This document shows positions 7,408-15,078 of a DNA stretch of 64,000 nucleotides, one piece after another; positions within the stretch are counted from its first letter, which is position 1, and each line of letters starts with the position of its first letter. This DNA is from Streptomyces exfoliatus. GTDB lineage: Bacteria; Actinomycetota; Actinomycetes; Streptomycetales; Streptomycetaceae. The stretch spans positions 618,484 to 682,483 of the forward strand of contig NZ_JNZP01000001.1 in the NCBI RefSeq assembly GCF_000725545.1, written 5' to 3'. The notes under the pieces are model-generated. The model saw only the letters and a list, made by a program, of their open reading frames with translations. It was not told where the DNA came from and did not search any database. A program made the position numbers and the translations under genes.

Positions 7408-8955
7408 ATGCGCAAGCACCGTTCCGCCGCCCTCGCCGCGGCGACGCTCCTCCTTCTCACCGGTGCGGGGATCGCGACCGCACCCGCCGCCTGGGCCGGA
7501 GTGCCCGGCAGCACCCGCGCCGACGACCGCAACTGCGACTTCGACGGCGACGGCTTCGACGACGTGCTCGTCGGCTCGCCCGGCGCGGCCGTCGGCGGCG
7601 GCCGGGGCGCCGGCCTCGTCACCGTCCAGTACGGCTCGCCTCACGGCATCGACACCCGCGCCGGCACGGTCATCAGCCAGAACACCTCCGGCGTGCCCGG
7701 CGCCGCCGAGGCGGGCGACTCCTTCGGCGCCGCGGTCGCCACCGGCGACCTCGACGGCGACGGCTACGACGACGCCGTGATCGGCGCCCCCGGCGAGGAC
7801 ATCGGCACCCGCGCCGACGTCGGCGGCGTGATCGTCCTGTGGGGCTCCCCGCACGGGCTCGTCGGCTCCGAGAGCCTCTGGGTCGACAGCCTCCTCGGCG
7901 CGGTGGCAGGGGCCCGCTTCGGCTCCGCCCTGGCCGCCGCGCGGTTCACCGCCGAGACGCCTGGGGACCAGCTCATCGCCCTCGACCGCCGGGGCGCCGA
8001 GCAGCACCTGTTCGGCGCCGCGCTCCGGCCGGGCGAGCGGCGGACGGACACCGGCCCCCGCGCGCACGGCGCCCGCCCCCTGGACGGGGCCGCCGTCGCG
8101 GGCAGCGGTGCGCGCGCCGCGGAGGAGCCGCCGCCGCCTCGGGACCTCGTCGCGAAGTCCCTCACCACCGGCGACCACGACGGGAACGGGTTCGCGGACC
8201 TGGTGATCAGCGGCGTCACCACCGGGGCCGAACCCGGCCACGGCTGGTCCTGGTACCTGGCGGGGCAGAGCGACTCCCTCGACTACCGGCGCGAACTGCG
8301 CGGCGGGCCGGTCGTCGCTTCCGGGGACATCGACGGCGACGGTTACGACGACCTCGTCACCGGCGAGCCGCACAGCCCCGACGACGGCGGCGACTCCATG
8401 ACCGGCGGTCTCGTCGGCGTCTACCGGGGCGGCCCCGACGGGCCCGCCGGAGCCACCGGCGTCGGCACCCCGCCGCAGTGGTGGACCCAGGACTCGCCGG
8501 GCGTGCCGGGCGCCTCCGAGCGCGGCGACGGCTGGGGCGCGGACCTCTCCCTCGGCGACACGAACGAGGACGGCTACGCCGACCTCGCGATCGGCGCCCC
8601 CGGCGAGGACAACGGCACCGTCGCCGACGCGGGCATGGTCACCGTCCTGCGCGGCACCGCCCGGGGCCTGACCGCCACCGGCGCCGCCTCCTGGACGCAG
8701 AACTCGCCCTCCGTACCCGGCGCGGTGGAGAAGGGCGACAAGTTCGGCGGCCAGGTCCGGCTCGTCGACCCCAACGCCGACGGACGCTTCGGACTGCTCG
8801 CCGCCGCCCCCGGCGAGGACACCGAGGACGGCTGCGTCTGGGTCTTCTCGGCCGGTACGGGCGGACTCACCGCCACCGGCTCCTGGACCTTCAACGCGGG
8901 CACCTTCGGCGGCCCGTACCTCGACGCGCGCTTCGGGGCCGCGATCGACGAGTGA
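7408..8955 (+). CDS. Secreted FG-GAP (integrin-alpha-like) repeat protein
   Basis: A 515-residue exported protein. A twin-basic MRKHR start, a hydrophobic core and an Ala-X-Ala site near residues 28-31 form a signal peptide. It then carries FG-GAP beta-propeller blades with Ca-binding DxDxDGxxD loops: DFDGDGFDDVLVGSPGA, DLDGDGYDDAVIGAPGED, DHDGNGFADLVISG, DIDGDGYDDLVTGEP, DTNEDGYADLAIGAPGED and a weaker DPNADGRFGLLAAAPGED. The family mediates extracellular binding, and no catalytic domain is seen. The start has AGGAG 7 bases upstream. The middle blade region (about residues 165-245) is less regular than the rest. Confidence 0.9.
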   Translation: MRKHRSAALAAATLLLLTGAGIATAPAAWAGVPGSTRADDRNCDFDGDGFDDVLVGSPGAAVGGGRGAGLVTVQYGSPHGIDTRAGTVISQNTSGVPGAAEAGDSFGAAVATGDLDGDGYDDAVIGAPGEDIGTRADVGGVIVLWGSPHGLVGSESLWVDSLLGAVAGARFGSALAAARFTAETPGDQLIALDRRGAEQHLFGAALRPGERRTDTGPRAHGARPLDGAAVAGSGARAAEEPPPPRDLVAKSLTTGDHDGNGFADLVISGVTTGAEPGHGWSWYLAGQSDSLDYRRELRGGPVVASGDIDGDGYDDLVTGEPHSPDDGGDSMTGGLVGVYRGGPDGPAGATGVGTPPQWWTQDSPGVPGASERGDGWGADLSLGDTNEDGYADLAIGAPGEDNGTVADAGMVTVLRGTARGLTATGAASWTQNSPSVPGAVEKGDKFGGQVRLVDPNADGRFGLLAAAPGEDTEDGCVWVFSAGTGGLTATGSWTFNAGTFGGPYLDARFGAAIDE

Positions 8956-8986
8956 CCCCCGCCGGCCAGGGGCCGGTCGGGGTCAC
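8952..8986 (+). terminator. Terminator overlapping the FG-GAP stop codon
   Basis: GTGACCCCCGCCGGCC pairs with GGCCGGTCGGGGTCAC around AGG with one mismatch. The TGA stop lies in the left arm. Confidence 0.75.
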
Positions 8987-9043
8987 GGACGTGGTCCCCG
9001 CCCGGGGTCCCCTTCCGGGCACCCGCCCTCGTACAGTGCAGGC

Positions 9044-10129
9044 ATGAGCGATCACACGGTGCTGCACGTGAAGGGGCGGGTGCTCGTCGGCCCCGAGGAC
9101 GTACGGGACGAACTGTGGTGCGTCGACGGGCGGATCACCTTCGACCGGCCCGCCGCGGAGGCGGTCACCGTCGAGGGCTGGGTGCTGCCGGGACTCGTCG
9201 ACGCCCACTGCCACGTCGGCCTCGACCGGCACGGCCCCGTCGACGAGGCCACCAGCGAGAAGCAGGCCCTCACCGACCGGGACGCGGGCACCCTGCTCAT
9301 CCGTGACGCCGGCTCCCCCTCCGACACCCGCTGGATCGACGACCGCGAGGACCTGCCGAAGATCATCCGCGCGGGGCGGCACATCGCCCGCACCCGCCGC
9401 TACATCCGCAACTACGCCCACGAGATCGAGCCCGCCGACCTCGTGGCGTACGTCGGCCGCGAGGCCCGGCGCGGCGACGGCTGGGTCAAGCTCGTCGGCG
9501 ACTGGATCGACCGCGAGGCGGGCGACCTCACCGCCTGCTGGCCGCGCGCCGAGGTCGAGGCGGCCATCGCGGAGGCGCACCGGCTCGGCGCCCGCGTCAC
9601 CGCGCACTGCTTCGCGGAGGACTCGCTCCGCGACCTGGTCGAGGCCGGGATCGACTGCGTCGAGCACGCCACCGGCCTCACCGAGGACACCATTCCGCTC
9701 TTCGCCGAGCGGGGCGTCGCGATCGTGCCGACCCTGGTCAACATCGCGACCTTCCCGCACCTCGCCGACGGCGGCCAGGAGAAGTTCCCCCGCTGGTCGG
9801 CCCATATGCGCCGGCTGCACGAGCGCCGGTACGACACCGTGCGCGCCGCCTTCGACGCGGGCGTCCCCGTCTTCGTGGGTACGGACGCGGGCGGCTCCCT
9901 CGCCCACGGCCTGGTCGCCGAGGAGGTCGAGGAGCTGACGAAGGCCGGCATCCCGCCGCTCGACGCGCTCTCCGCCACCGCCTGGGGAGCCAGGTCCTGG
10001 CTGGGCCGCCCCTCCCTGGAGGAGGGCGCCCCCGCCGACCTCGTCGTCTACGGCGAGGACCCGCGCGCGGACGTCCGTGTCCTCGCGGCGCCGCGGCGGG
10101 TCGTCGTCAACGGCCGGGTGATGGGCTGA
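9044..10129 (+). CDS. Amidohydrolase-superfamily protein
   Basis: A 361-residue metal-dependent hydrolase of the imidazolonepropionase/prolidase-like branch. Metal ligands are visible as the HxH of LVDAHCHVG (about residues 58-60), His in VTAHCFAE, His in CVEHATGL and Asp in VGTDAGGSLAHG. The C-terminal beta-sandwich ends EGAPADLVVYGEDPRADVRVLAAPRRVVVNGRVMG. The substrate is unknown but probably a cyclic amide or dipeptide-like compound. A TACAGT -10-like box ends 6 bases before the ATG, which suggests a leaderless mRNA. The gene converges on the siderophore-type acyltransferase gene and the two stop codons share a palindrome. Confidence 0.88.
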   Translation: MSDHTVLHVKGRVLVGPEDVRDELWCVDGRITFDRPAAEAVTVEGWVLPGLVDAHCHVGLDRHGPVDEATSEKQALTDRDAGTLLIRDAGSPSDTRWIDDREDLPKIIRAGRHIARTRRYIRNYAHEIEPADLVAYVGREARRGDGWVKLVGDWIDREAGDLTACWPRAEVEAAIAEAHRLGARVTAHCFAEDSLRDLVEAGIDCVEHATGLTEDTIPLFAERGVAIVPTLVNIATFPHLADGGQEKFPRWSAHMRRLHERRYDTVRAAFDAGVPVFVGTDAGGSLAHGLVAEEVEELTKAGIPPLDALSATAWGARSWLGRPSLEEGAPADLVVYGEDPRADVRVLAAPRRVVVNGRVMG

Positions 10130-10144
10130 TCCCCCGGGGGATCA
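10127..10144. terminator. Perfect 18-bp palindrome containing both stop codons
   Basis: TGATCCCCCGGGGGATCA begins with the TGA of the amidohydrolase gene and ends with the TGA (on the minus strand) of the convergent acyltransferase gene. It could terminate both transcripts, though it lacks a loop. Confidence 0.5.
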
Positions 10145-10702
10145 GCGGGTCAGGAACGCCAGGCGGGCCTTCTTCTCCGGGATGAAGACCTCCGGCAGGT
10201 CCACCTCGGGCAGCACGACCTCGGGGCCCAGCTCGAACCCGGCCCGCACCATCCGGGCGATGGCCTTCTCGTTGGCGGCGTCCGGGTCGACCACGATCCG
10301 GGTGTGGTCGCGCAGCGAGAAGGCGACGAGCGCGGTGAGCAGCCGGCCCGTCCAGCCGGGCTGCGGGGCCGTGCCCGGGGCGATCAGCAGGTGCACGCCG
10401 ATGTCCCCGGGCAGCGCCTCGTAGCACTCGCCGACGCGGTCGGCCCCGGGGTCGTACGTCTGGAAGAGGGCGACCGGCTCGTCGTCCAGGCCGACGAGGA
10501 AGCCGTGGTGGGTGGTGAGCGAGTCGAGGTGCGCGTAGATGTCCCGGACCTGCTCGACGGTGGTCCCGGTCATGCCCCAGAAGCGGGCCCGCTCCTCGTT
10601 GACCCAGCCGTGCAGGAGCGGGGCGTCGCGCTCGGGCTCGACGGGCCGGACCGTGACGGTGCCGAAGCCCTCGACGTTCTGGACGTACACGGCGGTGGTC
10701 AT
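10142..10702 (-). CDS. AlcB/IucB-type siderophore acyltransferase
   Basis: A 186-residue GNAT-fold protein of the family that acylates N-hydroxylated diamines or lysine in hydroxamate siderophore assembly (AlcB, RhbD, DesC-like). Features are TVTVRPVEPERDAPLLHGWVNEERARFWGM, then LFQTYDPGADRVGECYEALPGDIGVHLLI, and the acetyl-CoA region TRIVVDPDAANEKAIARMVRAGFELG. Its start overlaps the stop of the penicillin-acylase gene by 4 bases, so the two are translationally coupled and under the same iron box. I do not see the rest of a siderophore cluster in the window, so whether it belongs to desferrioxamine synthesis or tailoring is open. Confidence 0.88.
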   Translation of the reverse strand: MTTAVYVQNVEGFGTVTVRPVEPERDAPLLHGWVNEERARFWGMTGTTVEQVRDIYAHLDSLTTHHGFLVGLDDEPVALFQTYDPGADRVGECYEALPGDIGVHLLIAPGTAPQPGWTGRLLTALVAFSLRDHTRIVVDPDAANEKAIARMVRAGFELGPEVVLPEVDLPEVFIPEKKARLAFLTR

Positions 10703-12840
10703 CCCTGCTCCTTGGTGAGGTACTGCCAGTCGGTGGTGACGGGGGCGAGTTCGCCCCTCAGCCACAGGGGGAGTTGGTCGCGGTGGTGCGGGTCGCCGGG
10801 CACGCCGGACGCGCCGAACGGCACGACCCACCCGCTGCGCTCGCGGTCGGCGAGGTCCCAGACGTAGCGGGCGGCGGAGGCGCGGGCGCTGCGGTCGGTC
10901 CAGCCGGGCACGCTGGACGTGGAGAGCACGCAGTCGTGGTCGCCGCCGAGCCCCGGCCACTGGGCGTCGTCGGCGTCGGGCAGGGCCTGCCAGGGCGCGA
11001 GCCGGTGCGTCACGCCCCAGGCGGCGGGCGGCTCGCCGGCGCCGACCTCCTCGAGCGCCTCCCGGACGATCCGGTCGACGTCGCCCGCGGGCACGGGACC
11101 GGCCACGAGGAGGGTCTCCAGGGCGTAGGCGACGCGCGGCCCGAGGGCGAGCCAGGGCCGGAAGACCTCGGGGTACGGGGCGGGTTCGCGCAGCGCCGCG
11201 AAGGCCTCGTGGGCGGCGAGCCGGCGGACCACGGCCGCGCGCACGGCGGCGTAGAGACCGGCGTCGGCGCTCTCCGCGTCCATCCGCCGGTCCCAGGCGA
11301 GCAGCCGGTCCCGCACGGCGGAGGCGGCGGGGGAGAGGGCAGGGGAAGCGGGGAGGACATCCGGGGAGGTGGCGGGGGAGAGGTGCTCGCCCGCCCGCGC
11401 CACCGCCGCGAGGAGACGGGCCGCCGAGGGGTTGTCGGTGTCCCTGTGGACGGCGGTCGTCGTCTCCGGCGTCCATTCCGCCGAGGCGCCGAGCAGCGCG
11501 TCGATCCGGGCCGCCCGGTGCGGCGGTGCGAACTCGATGCCCAGGGGCGCGGCCAGGCCCCGGGCGTTGGCCATCACGGCATGGCCGCTCACCTCGGCGC
11601 GCGGCAGCGGCGCGGGCTCTGCCGCCCAGTCGTGCGCCGGGTCCCAGGCGGGCACGATCCGCAGCGAGTTGGCCTTGTCCCGTACGGGTACGTGGCCGGC
11701 GACCCGGTGCAGCAGACCGCCCTCGGTGTCGGCGGCCAGGACGACGTTCACGGGCTCGATCCAGCCGTCGAGGGCCGCGTCCACGTCGGCGACGGTCCGG
11801 GCGCGCAGCAGCGCGGGCAGCACCCCGAAGCCGAGCTGCCCGGTGACCCGGGGCGGGTAGCGCAGGCTGACGGCCTCCCAGCCGGCGGAGCCGGGCTCGT
11901 CGTCGGCGCCGATGATCACCGGACCCCGGTCCGTCTCGATCACCTCGACGACGACCGGCTCGCCGCCCGCCACCTCGATCGTCTCGGTGTGCGCCGCCGC
12001 GGGGCGCCACCCGTCGGGGCCGTACGCCTCCACCCCGCCGTCCGGGAGCCGCCGCAGCCGCTCCCGGTAGAGGTCCTGGTAGTCCGCCATCGCGTTGGTG
12101 ATGGCCCAGGCCACCGGACCGGTGTGGCCGAAGTGGCCGAGTCCCGGGATGCCGGGCACGGCGATGCCCACGACGTCGTACGCGGGGCAGGCGAGCCGGA
12201 TCTGCTGGTAGACGCCGGGCGCCTCGATGAACCGGTGCGGGTCGCCGGCCACCAGGGCCGCCCCGCTCGCGGTCCGCTCGCCCGCGACCAGCCAGCCGTT
12301 GGAGCCCGCGGTGCCGGGTCCGTCGGTCGCGAAGAGCTCGGTCCACTCCTCGCCGAGCCGGCGGGCGACCTCCTCGCGCCACAGCTTGGTGGGGAAGCCC
12401 GCGAACAGGATGTGGGTCGAGAGCCAGACCGCGAGCGGCGTCCACGGCTCCCAGCGCCCGGGCGCGAGACCGGTCTCCGCGAACTCGGGTGCGCGCGAGG
12501 CCCCTTCGGCCAGGCCGTCGTTGACGCCGTCCACGTACGCGCGCACCCAGGCGGCCGTCGTCGCGTCGTCGCGCTCGAGCCGTTCGAAGCAGCGGCGTGC
12601 GGTGTCGGCGAGCCGGGACCGGCGGGCGAAGCTGTCCCAGCCGAGTTCGGCGGCGCCGAGGAAGGCGGCCGTGGTGCCCTGCGCCCGGTGCCGCTCGACC
12701 TCCAGCTGCCAGGCCCGGTCGCGGGCGGTGACCCGGCCCTGGGCGAAGGCGAGTTCGTCCGGGTCCGCGGCACGCAGATGGGGGACGCCCCAGGCGTCCC
12801 GGTAGACCTCGATGCTCACGGAGACCCCGTTCCCGTCCAT
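10699..12840 (-). CDS. Penicillin-acylase-family Ntn hydrolase, iron-regulated
   Basis: A 713-residue homologue of penicillin/cephalosporin/AHL acylases, which self-cleave to put a catalytic Ser at the new N terminus of the beta chain. The cleavage motif is GTAGSNGWLVAG, with Gly179-Ser180 as the predicted scissile bond and nucleophile. Upstream lie WGVPHLRAADPDELAFAQGRVTARDRAWQLE and GFPTKLWRE; downstream is GIPGLGHFGHTGPVAWAITNAMADYQDLYRE. Unlike most family members no signal peptide is visible, so it should act in the cytoplasm. Coupling to an AlcB-type acyltransferase under an iron box suggests amide formation or removal on a hydroxamate siderophore. A penicillin-amidase-like gene has, as I recall, been named desG near some desferrioxamine clusters. 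Confidence 0.88.
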   Translation of the reverse strand: MDGNGVSVSIEVYRDAWGVPHLRAADPDELAFAQGRVTARDRAWQLEVERHRAQGTTAAFLGAAELGWDSFARRSRLADTARRCFERLERDDATTAAWVRAYVDGVNDGLAEGASRAPEFAETGLAPGRWEPWTPLAVWLSTHILFAGFPTKLWREEVARRLGEEWTELFATDGPGTAGSNGWLVAGERTASGAALVAGDPHRFIEAPGVYQQIRLACPAYDVVGIAVPGIPGLGHFGHTGPVAWAITNAMADYQDLYRERLRRLPDGGVEAYGPDGWRPAAAHTETIEVAGGEPVVVEVIETDRGPVIIGADDEPGSAGWEAVSLRYPPRVTGQLGFGVLPALLRARTVADVDAALDGWIEPVNVVLAADTEGGLLHRVAGHVPVRDKANSLRIVPAWDPAHDWAAEPAPLPRAEVSGHAVMANARGLAAPLGIEFAPPHRAARIDALLGASAEWTPETTTAVHRDTDNPSAARLLAAVARAGEHLSPATSPDVLPASPALSPAASAVRDRLLAWDRRMDAESADAGLYAAVRAAVVRRLAAHEAFAALREPAPYPEVFRPWLALGPRVAYALETLLVAGPVPAGDVDRIVREALEEVGAGEPPAAWGVTHRLAPWQALPDADDAQWPGLGGDHDCVLSTSSVPGWTDRSARASAARYVWDLADRERSGWVVPFGASGVPGDPHHRDQLPLWLRGELAPVTTDWQYLTKEQG

Positions 12841-12856
12841 GTCCGCTGGTGATTTC

Positions 12857-12875
12857 TTAGGTTAGGCTGACCTAA
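12857..12875. promoter_or_regulatory. Iron box (DmdR/IdeR-type operator)
   Basis: TTAGGTTAGGCTGACCTAA differs by one base from the actinobacterial consensus TTAGGTTAGGCTAACCTAA. It lies between the divergent penicillin-acylase and siderophore-interacting-protein genes, 16 bases from one start and 33 from the other, so one DtxR-family dimer pair could repress both directions when iron is plentiful. Confidence 0.93.
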
Positions 12876-12908
12876 ATAATCTACAGGAGTTCAGGGGAGG
12901 GGATCGCG

Positions 12909-13628
12909 GTGGGTCACGGTTGGCAGGGTGCCGTTCTCAAGCTGATGCGCGGCAAGGACTTCACGTTCACCGTGACGGGCGCCGAGCAGGTCACGGAGGA
13001 CTACCGCCGGGTGCACTTCACGGACGGCGGCCTGCTCGCCGCCGCCGGGGTGCACCCGACGATGTGGGTACGGATCTGGTTCGCCGGCGCGGGCAAGCCC
13101 CACCAGCGCGCCTACACCCTGGTCGACCCGGACGCGGAGGCCGGCACGTTCGGTCTGGAGTTCGCCCTCCACGACGGGGTCGCCAGCCGCTGGGCCCGCA
13201 CCTGCGCCCCCGGCGACACCGTGGACGCGACCCTCCAGGGCACCGGCTTCGAGGCCCCCGAGCCGGTGCCCGGACGGCTGCTCGTGGTCGGCGACCCGGC
13301 CTCCCTGCCCGCGATCAACTCCCTGCTCGACGCGCTTCCCGGTGTCCCGGCCACCGTCTGGTTCGAGACCCAGCACGCCTCGGACGAGGAACTGCCGTTC
13401 CGGCTCGACCCCGAGCGGCACGAACTGCGCCGGGTGCCGCGCGAGCGCGACGGCGCCGGTCTCGTCGCCCGGGTGAAGGCCGAGCTGCCCGCGCTCGCCG
13501 ACGCCGACCCGTACGTCTGGATCGCCTGCGACACCGCGACCACCCGCACCCTCGCCACGTACGCGCGCAAGGAGCTGGCGCTCCCCAAGGAGCGCGTCCA
13601 CGCGCTCGGGTACTGGCGCCCGAGCTGA
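12909..13628 (+). CDS. Siderophore-interacting FAD-dependent ferric reductase
   Basis: A 239-residue cytoplasmic flavoprotein of the SIP/ViuB family that releases iron from imported ferri-siderophores. The FAD-binding barrel contains RAYTLVDPDAEAGTFGLEFALHDGVASRWA (the family pattern is RxYTxR; the second Arg is replaced here). The NAD(P)H domain has LLVVGDPASLPAINSLL and VWIACDTATTRTLATYARKEL, and the protein ends ERVHALGYWRPS. The GTG start follows AGGGGAGGGG at good distance. It is the only rightward gene of the iron-box divergon and is expected to be induced under iron starvation. Confidence 0.92.
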   Translation: MGHGWQGAVLKLMRGKDFTFTVTGAEQVTEDYRRVHFTDGGLLAAAGVHPTMWVRIWFAGAGKPHQRAYTLVDPDAEAGTFGLEFALHDGVASRWARTCAPGDTVDATLQGTGFEAPEPVPGRLLVVGDPASLPAINSLLDALPGVPATVWFETQHASDEELPFRLDPERHELRRVPRERDGAGLVARVKAELPALADADPYVWIACDTATTRTLATYARKELALPKERVHALGYWRPS

Positions 13629-13785
13629 ACGCGTCGCGTTGACGATCCGTTACTTCGGTGACGTGCGGGTCGTTCTCACCTCCCGCGTGCGGTGCCGCGC
13701 CCGCCCGCACGTGCGAGAGACGCGGGACACCCGGGAACGGTTGTGTCGAAAAAAATCGAATATGAACACGGAAACCCCCCTTTGG

Positions 13786-13818
13786 AGTGAACTCACGGCA
13801 GGCGACTGCCGGTTCACT
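13786..13818 (+). promoter_or_regulatory. Two-step hairpin in the leader before the LAETG gene
   Basis: AGTGAAC (13786-13792) pairs with GTTCACT (13812-13818), and CGGCAG/CTGCCG pair inside around a GCGA loop, with a 3-base bulge. It sits in the 298-base gap 13629-13926, beside an unusually A/T-rich patch (13747-13770). No gene is evident in the gap. The hairpin could be a leader element or an operator. Confidence 0.55.
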
Positions 13819-13926
13819 CTCCGTGCGTAAAGATTCCGGTGTCTCAAGTCGCCGAGGCCGCGCCGACCCACCGTCCCCGTGGTGAGCGGCCGGCGACGCC
13901 ATGTCTCTTGTGGGGGTTCCACCACC

Positions 13927-14913
13927 GTGAACAGCAACACCTTCCGCATGCCCGTACGCCGTACCGCCGCCGCCGCGACCGTCGCCGCCCTGACCATCGG
14001 CCCGGTGCTCCTCGCGGCGCCGGCGGCGCAGGCCACGGGCGGCGAAGGGCGCGCCACCGCCGTCGTCCTGCGAACCGGCCTCGACGTCTCCCTGCTGAAC
14101 AAGACGGTCGACGTGCCGCTGCGGGTCAGCCTCAACGAGGTCAAGGCGCCGGAGACCGAGAGCGAGACCGCGCTCTCCGTGAAGGTGCAGGGGGCCGAGG
14201 GCGGGAAGCCGATCGACATCCTGGCCGCCGACGTCGCCACCTCCGAGGCCACCGTGGACGAGGAGAAGGCCGAGGGGCACGTCAACCTGGTCAAGGCGCG
14301 GGTGCACGTCCCCGGCATCCCGCTGCTCTCCCTCATCGAGGTCGAGAAGGTCACCTCGAAGGCCCTGTGCGAGGTGGGGAAGAAGCCCGTCGCCGAGTCC
14401 AACGTCCTCGGTCACGTGACGGTCTTCGGCAAGAAGACCACCCTCTCCGCGGGCGGCAGGACCCAGGTCACCGTGCCCGGCGTCGGCCAGGTCACCCTCG
14501 ACCTCTCCCGTACCTCGACGACCTCCCGTACGGCCGCCGCGACGGCCCTCGAACTCAAGGTGGAGGTCGACCCGCTGAAGCTCGGTGTGGCCGAGGTCAA
14601 CGGCACCGTGACGCTCGCCGAGGCGACCTGCGAGACGCCCGAGGGCACGGCCCCGACCGAGAAGCCCACCGAGAAGCCGACCGAGCGGCCCACCCAGAAG
14701 CCCAGCGAGCGGCCCTCCGAGCAGCCCACGACCAAGCCGAGCGACGCCGGAGGCATCAAGACCAACAACGGCGGCACCACCCCCACCGAGAACCTCGCCG
14801 AGACCGGCGGCAGCTCCACCACCCCGTACATCGCGGCCGGAGCGCTCGCCCTCGTCGCGGCCGGCGGCGGCGCCCTCGCGCTGACCCGTTCGCGCGCCCG
14901 CTCCCGGGGCTGA
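13927..14913 (+). CDS. LAETG-anchored surface protein, SCO1860 family
   Basis: A 328-residue cell-wall protein. The order is a signal peptide (RRTAAAATVAALTIGPVLLAAPAAQA), a beta-rich globular region with two cysteines (CEVGKKP and ATCETPEG) probably forming a disulfide, and a stalk of Pro/Thr/Glu/Lys repeats (TEKPTEKPTERPTQKPSERPSEQP). It ends with a sorting signal: LAETG at about 290-294, a hydrophobic helix and the Arg tail TRSRARSRG. LAETG fits class E sortase substrates of streptomycetes, so the protein should be covalently attached to peptidoglycan. A GTG start is used; an ATG 21 bases downstream (MPVRRTAAA) is the alternative. No sortase is encoded nearby. Confidence 0.9.
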   Translation: MNSNTFRMPVRRTAAAATVAALTIGPVLLAAPAAQATGGEGRATAVVLRTGLDVSLLNKTVDVPLRVSLNEVKAPETESETALSVKVQGAEGGKPIDILAADVATSEATVDEEKAEGHVNLVKARVHVPGIPLLSLIEVEKVTSKALCEVGKKPVAESNVLGHVTVFGKKTTLSAGGRTQVTVPGVGQVTLDLSRTSTTSRTAAATALELKVEVDPLKLGVAEVNGTVTLAEATCETPEGTAPTEKPTEKPTERPTQKPSERPSEQPTTKPSDAGGIKTNNGGTTPTENLAETGGSSTTPYIAAGALALVAAGGGALALTRSRARSRG

Positions 14914-14979
14914 CGGCCCGAGGCTGACGGCCCGAGGCTGACGGCCCGAGGGGGGACGGCCCGAGGGGGGACGGCCCGA
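14908..14979. repeat. 14/15-bp tandem repeat starting at the LAETG stop codon
   Basis: Three copies of GGCTGACGGCCCGA (14908, 14922, 14936) are followed by two of GGGGGGACGGCCCGA (14950, 14965) and a decayed copy. The first copy carries the gene's TGA stop, so the array appears to have grown by duplication of the gene's 3' end. Confidence 0.85.
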
Positions 14980-15017
14980 GGGGGACGGGCGCTGGGGGAG
15001 TGGTCAAGGGGAACCAC

Positions 15018-15062
15018 GGGGCCGGGGAGGGCGACGGTGACGACGTCGCCCTCCCCGGCCCC
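15018..15062. terminator. Bidirectional terminator, 19-bp perfect stem
   Basis: GGGGCCGGGGAGGGCGACG (15018-15036) is perfectly complementary to 15044-15062 across a 7-base loop. It lies between the convergent LAETG and cobC genes. Confidence 0.85.
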
Positions 15063-15078
15063 GCGCGCGTACCTGAGC

